Below, piece after piece: positions 15,169 to 20,138 of a stretch of 20,138 nt of DNA (position 1 is the first letter of the stretch; each line of letters opens with the position of its first letter). A model generated the notes under the pieces. The model did not search any database and was not told where the DNA came from. It saw only the letters and a list, made by a program, of their open reading frames with translations. Position numbers and translations under genes: made by a program. This DNA comes from Candidatus Methylomirabilis sp. (lineage in GTDB: Bacteria > DYJV01): positions 1 through 20,138 of the forward strand of contig DYJV01000002.1 in NCBI GenBank assembly GCA_020722945.1, read 5' to 3'.

Positions 15169-16424
15169 TATTGTTTTTTGACAAACCTTTACACAACACA
15201 ATCAGACCCTCAACTTTAGAGCAATTTCACGGTCATTACAACTTCATCAAATCTCTTAATATCTCCAATCCTGAAAACCTTATAATCTGGGGTCCCCCCG
15301 GTGTAGGTAAAAGCACATTAGCATACATTATTGCATCACACTCAAAAATACCATTTTACCAGTTATCAGCAGTTTTAACAGGAAAAAAAGAGGTAAAGGA
15401 TCTCCTTGACTCCATAGATGCAAAGGGTGAGAAATCTCTTATTTTTATAGACGAAATTCACTCGTTTAACAAATCACAACAACATATTTTCTTAAAACAT
15501 ATTGAAGATGGTTCTATTATTTTCATAGGTGCAACTACAGAAAATCCATCTTTTGAAATTATTCAGCCCCTTCTATCAAGGGTAAGATTAATAAAGTTGG
15601 AAAAGCTTACAAATGATGACCTCAAAAATATTCTTCTAAATGCTATTACATTTCTAAAAGAGAGATTGGGGACTCTATCCTACTATAGCAGTTTTATAGA
15701 AGACCTGATTAATTATGCAGATGGTGATGCAAGAGTGATGTTAAACACACTCGAAAGAATCCTCGCATCTCTACCAGAATCAAACATTATAGAGATAAAA
15801 GAGGAATACTTTGCCAAGATACTTGGAGAGCGATATCTTAAATATGACAAAAATTATGAAGAGCATTACAATCTACTCTCAGCTTTCCACAAAAGTTTAA
15901 GGGGTAGTGATGTAGATGCTTCAATCTACTGGTGTATGAGGATGTTGAATTCAGGTGAAGAGCCAAGAAATATCTTTAGAAGATTGATTGCCTGTGCAAG
16001 TGAAGATGTTGGGAATGCTGATCCCAATGCACTTACTATTGCTGTTAATGCATGGCAATCTTTTGAATTTTTAGGCTTACCTGAAGGTGAGCTTCCTCTG
16101 ATACAGAGTGTAATATATATTGCATCAGCTCCAAAGAGTAATTCTGTTTACCTATCGAGAAATAAAGTCAAAAAATTACTGAAAGATTGTAAAAATTACC
16201 CTGTGCCCATTCACCTCAGAAACCCTGTAACAAAAGAGATGAAAAGTTTAAATTATGGGAAAACTTATAAATATCCACACAATTATCAATATTCATTTGT
16301 CAATCAAGAGTATCTCCCCGAAGAGCTCAAAGGCACCAGATTCTACTCTCCCAAAAATATAGGTTTTGAAAAAGAGATAGAGAAACGATTGCTTTGGTGG
16401 GAAAAGCAGAAAAATAAAGGGTAA
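15165..16424 (+). CDS. rarA: Replication-associated recombination protein A (RarA/MgsA)
   Basis: A 419-aa clamp-loader-like AAA+ ATPase that acts at stalled replication forks with SSB. RPSTLEQFHGH (14-24) is the opening motif, Walker A is GPPGVGKS (43-50), Walker B FIDEIHSF (94-101) and sensor 1 GATTENPSF (122-130). The C-terminal MgsA tetramerisation domain contains ASEDVGNADPNAL (277-289) and LPEGELPL, also diagnostic. Length is slightly below the E. coli protein. The start used is GTG at 15165, giving a GTGA overlap with the lipoprotein stop; TTG at 15171 with GAGGGTGAG upstream is an alternative. It is the last gene of the plus-strand run. Confidence 0.95.
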   Translation: MILFFDKPLHNTIRPSTLEQFHGHYNFIKSLNISNPENLIIWGPPGVGKSTLAYIIASHSKIPFYQLSAVLTGKKEVKDLLDSIDAKGEKSLIFIDEIHSFNKSQQHIFLKHIEDGSIIFIGATTENPSFEIIQPLLSRVRLIKLEKLTNDDLKNILLNAITFLKERLGTLSYYSSFIEDLINYADGDARVMLNTLERILASLPESNIIEIKEEYFAKILGERYLKYDKNYEEHYNLLSAFHKSLRGSDVDASIYWCMRMLNSGEEPRNIFRRLIACASEDVGNADPNALTIAVNAWQSFEFLGLPEGELPLIQSVIYIASAPKSNSVYLSRNKVKKLLKDCKNYPVPIHLRNPVTKEMKSLNYGKTYKYPHNYQYSFVNQEYLPEELKGTRFYSPKNIGFEKEIEKRLLWWEKQKNKG

Positions 16425-16452
16425 CTATATTTTAACTTTATAAATTTCATGC

Positions 16453-16550
16453 CTGAAACTGTTTCAGAATCTTTTTCAAGACTCTGAAACATCTCAGTCA
16501 TGTTTTAACAGACTTTTCAAGGGTGGTGAAAAGTTCGGGACACTCTCCCG
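16453..16550. repeat. Multi-hairpin spacer between rarA and flgE
   Basis: The convergent spacer has three successive hairpins. CTGAAACtGTTTCAG (16453-16467) is a perfect palindrome, and its right arm can instead pair with TCTGAAAC at 16483-16490. ACTTTTCA (16512-16519) pairs with TGAAAAGT (16527-16534). CGGGA (16536-16540) pairs with TCCCG (16546-16550). None is followed by a T run on either strand, so it is not a classic terminator. It may be a REP-like repeat or a Rho-independent variant that stops both convergent transcripts. The AT-rich rest of the spacer shows nothing else. Confidence 0.6.
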
Positions 16551-16610
16551 ATACAAAATTTATTATAAATCTAAAAATTTCAAATAGCTTTAACTTCTTA
16601 ACTTTACCTA

Positions 16611-18692
16611 CTATCGTTTGAGGTTTACTACCTCACCAAGTAGCGAATCTGAAGTAGTAATAACCCTCGAATTTGCCTGATAAGCACGTTGAGCTGATAT
16701 CATCTTAACAAATTCTTCAGCAAGGTCAACATTTGAGCGTTCAAGAGCACTTGACATTATTTTACCCCTGCCCCCTGTTCCTGCCTGTCCAATGATTGCA
16801 TCTCCAGAATCAACTGTCTGAGAGTAGATATTTTTACCCTCTGATGCAAGTGCCCATGCATTTTGAAATTTTGCAATTCCGAGTTTTGCAAGACTCTTTA
16901 TCTCACCATTTGAGTAGATACCTGATATTATCCCCTCTGTATCAACACTATAACCTACAAGACTTCCAGCTTGATAACCATTTTGGCTCTGATTGTATGT
17001 AGTAGATGCTGATGCAAACTGAGTAACTCCATCAAGTCCACTCCCTCCACTCTCAGTAGATGAGCCAAAACTTACATCTATGTTTTGAAGGAGTTTTGCC
17101 CCACCTGAGAAGTTAAAGTATAGATCATCAGTGCCAGTAACACTCTGTAAACTCCCACTTGAATTAAATTTTAATATTCCACCATTACCAATCTGATACG
17201 GTTGAGCATTGTTGTTATTATCAGGCTGACCACCGTCAAGCTCATCACTACTTACAGATGAATGCCACTCCCAAGTATTTTCTGTAACTTTTTTGAAGTA
17301 AAAATTGACAGTATGAGGGTTACCAAGTGAGTCGTAAACATTCATAGATGATGAGTAATCGTAACTTGAATTGTCGTAAATGGATATTGGTGAATAGACA
17401 CTTGTAAGTTCTCCACTACCACCAGAAACATCAATGCTAAATGAGTTTATAACATTAGGATCAGATTTGTTCTCTTCTGTTTTCTTCACAAAACCGAGAA
17501 CTGATTCAGCTGTTGTATCAACACCAGGATCATCTGAAATTGTTGCATCTCCCCAGTAAAATTTTATTGTGTTGATACCACCGCCCTGTGTTGCCTTTAT
17601 TGTAAATTTTCCTGTTGAACTATCGTAAGTTACATCATAGGTGCAGAGAGGATTAGTAGTAGCTGAATTAACAGCAGTAGTTAACGCAGTTTCAATAGCA
17701 TCTTCAAGTTCATTTTTAAGAGCACCACCACTCAGATAAGGTTCAAGAGAGTATTCACCAGTGGCTATTGTTGCTGTGTATTCTGTTCCATCCTCAGCAA
17801 ATATAATTTTATTGTTATCACTTGTAATCTTTACAGTCTTAAGGGTAAGAGACGGGATATCTGTGCTCTTTTCTGAAGTTCCATGAGTAACTGTTATATC
17901 AGTAGATGTGGTGTCTAATGGAAAACCGAGAAGATCACCCATAGTAAAATTAGCATTTGTAATATTTAAAGTAACATCTGTTGCAGTACCATTTGTAAAG
18001 GTAAACTTACCTGCTACACTATCATAAGTTACACTAAAATCTGTAATTCCCATTTTTGACTGTATCTTTTCGGCAAGAGTATCCCCTGTATATATCCCAT
18101 TCTCTATTATAATAGTTTTAGGTGTACCATCATTAAAAACTATACTGTTGTTATCCTCTGAAATTACAAATTTTGCTTCCTTAGTGGAATCAAGGTTTAT
18201 ACCAAAACTCATCTCTGAAGTCGCTTTGCTGCTTGAAGATATCTTTGATATATCAATATCTGTAATACCCCCACTTGCTTCACCTGTATTTTCATCAATA
18301 GACCACCCTTGGACAACATATCCACTTGGGTTTATCAACTTCCCATCTTTATTAAAGATAAAATCACCTGCTCTTGTAAAGTAGTTTTTACCCTGCTCAT
18401 TAGGATTTCTCACTATAAAAAAACCTGTTCCATCAATAGCAAGATCAGTTGCATTCTGAGTTGTATCAAAAGAGCTTTGGGTCAAAATAGGCATTATGCT
18501 TCCTGTAAGAACCCCTCTCCCAACCGACGATGTCGAACCACCGCCAAGTGATGAGGACATAATATCTTCAAAAGTAGTCCTTGAACCTTTAAATCCTATA
18601 GTGCTTGAATTGGCAATGTTATTACCAATAACAGATATTTCATTACCATTTGCTTGAATCCCGCTGACAGCAGCATATAGTGCAGTTAACAT
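16611..18692 (-). CDS. flgE: Flagellar hook protein FlgE
   Basis: A 693-aa hook subunit. The N-terminus MLTALYAAVSGIQANGNEIS and VIGNNIANSSTIGFK is the rod/hook/HAP signature, LAIDGTGFFIV (84-94) is the FlgE/F/G-type motif, and the C-terminus ERSNVDLAEEFVKMISAQRA to VVNLKR is the D0 helix. It is exported by the flagellar type III system and polymerises into the hook. It is much longer than the roughly 400-aa enterobacterial FlgE because of an insert at about 170-410. That insert holds two related modules (174-257 and 287-401), each with a charged DNN.I.F start, a TYDS..GKFT strand and a closing LGF. A strong AAGGAGG lies 6 nt before the ATG, overlapping the fliK stop, so the two genes are coupled. 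Confidence 0.96.
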   Translation of the reverse strand: MLTALYAAVSGIQANGNEISVIGNNIANSSTIGFKGSRTTFEDIMSSSLGGGSTSSVGRGVLTGSIMPILTQSSFDTTQNATDLAIDGTGFFIVRNPNEQGKNYFTRAGDFIFNKDGKLINPSGYVVQGWSIDENTGEASGGITDIDISKISSSSKATSEMSFGINLDSTKEAKFVISEDNNSIVFNDGTPKTIIIENGIYTGDTLAEKIQSKMGITDFSVTYDSVAGKFTFTNGTATDVTLNITNANFTMGDLLGFPLDTTSTDITVTHGTSEKSTDIPSLTLKTVKITSDNNKIIFAEDGTEYTATIATGEYSLEPYLSGGALKNELEDAIETALTTAVNSATTNPLCTYDVTYDSSTGKFTIKATQGGGINTIKFYWGDATISDDPGVDTTAESVLGFVKKTEENKSDPNVINSFSIDVSGGSGELTSVYSPISIYDNSSYDYSSSMNVYDSLGNPHTVNFYFKKVTENTWEWHSSVSSDELDGGQPDNNNNAQPYQIGNGGILKFNSSGSLQSVTGTDDLYFNFSGGAKLLQNIDVSFGSSTESGGSGLDGVTQFASASTTYNQSQNGYQAGSLVGYSVDTEGIISGIYSNGEIKSLAKLGIAKFQNAWALASEGKNIYSQTVDSGDAIIGQAGTGGRGKIMSSALERSNVDLAEEFVKMISAQRAYQANSRVITTSDSLLGEVVNLKR

Positions 18693-18703
18693 AATCTGCC
18701 TCC

Positions 18704-20138
18704 TTAAATTTTTATATTTAAATTTGAATTAGTCACAATTTCATTCAGATCTTTAATATCATCAAAAGATAAGTTCTCATCAAAAGTATCAAAATTTACT
18801 ATTTTATCTCTCGATTTCTTGTTATCTTGAAAATTTCTATTTTCACTACTTTCAGGATTATTCTGGTTATCCACAGTAACTGTAAAGTTATTTAGATTTA
18901 TCCCTTTCTCTTTTAAAGCTGTTTCAAGTTGCTGGACATTATAATTAAGTGAGTTTTGAACATTTTTATTCTCTGCTGTAATCTGGGCATTTAAAGATTC
19001 ACCCTCCATCAGAAGAACAATTTTCAATTTACCCAAATTTTCAGGATTTAGAGTGATTGTTATCTCATTTTTGTAAGGTGGCTTTATACTATCTTTAATT
19101 TGATCTATAATTTTTTGTATATCAATTTTTTCATATGGAATCTCATTTTTTAGCTCAAAAACTTTATCACTTTTATTTTCAGTTATTACTTGAGCTTTTG
19201 CCAAATTAAAGAACTCTTTCTGTGCAAGAGAGCTTTCTTTCTCATGTCCCATACTCTCAAATTCACCTTTACCTTTGTGTTTGATAGCTATACTTTCAAG
19301 TTTCTCCATAAAATCAAGAGCTTGATTATCTTTTAGCATTGCAAAACTACTCTTCTTATCTGATGACTGCTTCGGTAAAGCAACATCCTCTTTATTTAAA
19401 ATTGTTTCCATCTCAGAGAAGAAATTCTTATAGCTCTTACCTTTGTCATCAAATATTTTTACTATCTTATCTATTGAATAATCTTCATTGCTGAATTTAA
19501 ACTCACCACTTTTTAGACTGTTATCAATAAATTCATTTTTTAAAGAGTTGGCAGCGTTACTATTTAAGTTCTCTGACATTTTAATTATACTACTTTTAAC
19601 ATTTTTCAGATCATCAGAATCTTCTGTAGTATTGAGAAGTATCTGACTGTTAATAATTGTTTTAGCTTTTTGAGATGGATTCTTTAACATAGATAAAGTC
19701 TCTTCGCTCAATTTGCTATCTTGAAAAATCATTTTAACACTCCCTTCACCACTTTTAAGAATATTTCCTGCTGTATTTTCTGCAAGTTTAGATGTTTGAA
19801 GAAGTGTGTCATTCTCAGGAATAAGATTCCCATAATAATTTTTATTTGTTATCTTATTTAACATTTCAAGAATTACATTTTTATCAAAATTTGGATTAGC
19901 TGTTTTATTTACCTCTTCTAAAAAAAGCTTCAAATTTTTGTCACTTGTAGATCCACTCCCTGTTAATCCTCCATCTCCAGATACAACCGTCCCTTCAGGA
20001 AACAATTCTGGAAAAACATCTGTAATCTTTGTTTTATGCTCTTTGTTGGTGGATTGTTTAAGATTTTTCTCTGAATTGTCTAAATTATTCAAGATAGTTG
20101 GTTTGTTTAATTTGCTATCTTTTAATGATGATTGCAAA
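18704..20138 (-). CDS. fliK: Flagellar hook-length control protein FliK (5' end outside window)
   Basis: 477 residues are visible and the reading frame is open to the window edge, so the true start lies beyond it. The long N-terminal part is Ser/Asn/Lys-rich and low in hydrophobic residues, as in the secreted ruler region of FliK. The conserved C-terminal Flg_hook domain is at about 340-425, with ITLNPENLGKLKIVLLMEGE at 359-378 and NVQQLETALKEKGI at 400-413. FliK measures hook length and switches export specificity by contacting FlhB. It lies 11 nt upstream of flgE; the flgD gene often found between them is absent. Confidence 0.88.
   Translation of the reverse strand, partial: LQSSLKDSKLNKPTILNNLDNSEKNLKQSTNKEHKTKITDVFPELFPEGTVVSGDGGLTGSGSTSDKNLKLFLEEVNKTANPNFDKNVILEMLNKITNKNYYGNLIPENDTLLQTSKLAENTAGNILKSGEGSVKMIFQDSKLSEETLSMLKNPSQKAKTIINSQILLNTTEDSDDLKNVKSSIIKMSENLNSNAANSLKNEFIDNSLKSGEFKFSNEDYSIDKIVKIFDDKGKSYKNFFSEMETILNKEDVALPKQSSDKKSSFAMLKDNQALDFMEKLESIAIKHKGKGEFESMGHEKESSLAQKEFFNLAKAQVITENKSDKVFELKNEIPYEKIDIQKIIDQIKDSIKPPYKNEITITLNPENLGKLKIVLLMEGESLNAQITAENKNVQNSLNYNVQQLETALKEKGINLNNFTVTVDNQNNPESSENRNFQDNKKSRDKIVNFDTFDENLSFDDIKDLNEIVTNSNLNIKI

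Overview
The window is AT-rich (roughly one third G+C by eye) and gene-dense. It comes from a flagellated Gram-negative bacterium: it carries a CMP-KDO synthetase (lipopolysaccharide), a lipoprotein, hook genes flgE and fliK, and a branched-chain amino-acid ABC ATPase. The gene mix and protein style resemble Deferribacterales (Calditerrivibrio/Deferribacter type). That placement is an inference from general resemblance only.

Region 1 (1-5990, minus strand) reads from right to left as one probable operon: a 66-aa unknown protein, a radical SAM/SPASM protein, a DUF354 GT-B-like protein, an orphan livF, an RsuA/RluB-type pseudouridine synthase, and yifB/comM. A possible sigma-54 promoter lies ahead of the small gene. 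At the radical SAM/DUF354 boundary, 196 bp are repeated exactly in tandem at a period of 197 bp. The result is a truncated 55-aa copy of the DUF354 N-terminus between two complete genes.

Region 2 (5991-9434) holds, on the plus strand, a short flavodoxin with a small acidic companion ORF and a strong hairpin terminator. Next come an IclR-type regulator with a clear sigma-70 promoter, then kdsB with its own terminator. A 335-bp relict of an IS21-family element follows; it keeps both putative ends and a frameshifted C-terminus of the IstB helper ATPase.

Region 3 (9435-16424, plus strand) is a tight run of eight genes: feoB, a DUF167/YggU protein, an FmdB zinc ribbon, a PaaI-like hotdog thioesterase, a DUF3786-like protein, a secreted SH3-NlpC/P60 hydrolase, a lipoprotein and rarA/mgsA. 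Gaps are 29 bp or less and three junctions overlap. It mixes ferrous iron uptake, cell-wall and replication-fork functions.

Region 4 (16425-20138) starts with a 186-bp convergent spacer carrying several hairpins. On the minus strand follow flgE, a long hook protein with a duplicated inserted module, and fliK, which runs off the window edge.

I found no rRNA, tRNA, CRISPR array, phage module or recognisable defence system. The observations most worth checking are the exact tandem duplication, the IS21 relict, the radical SAM/DUF354/small-ORF cassette and the FlgE insert.
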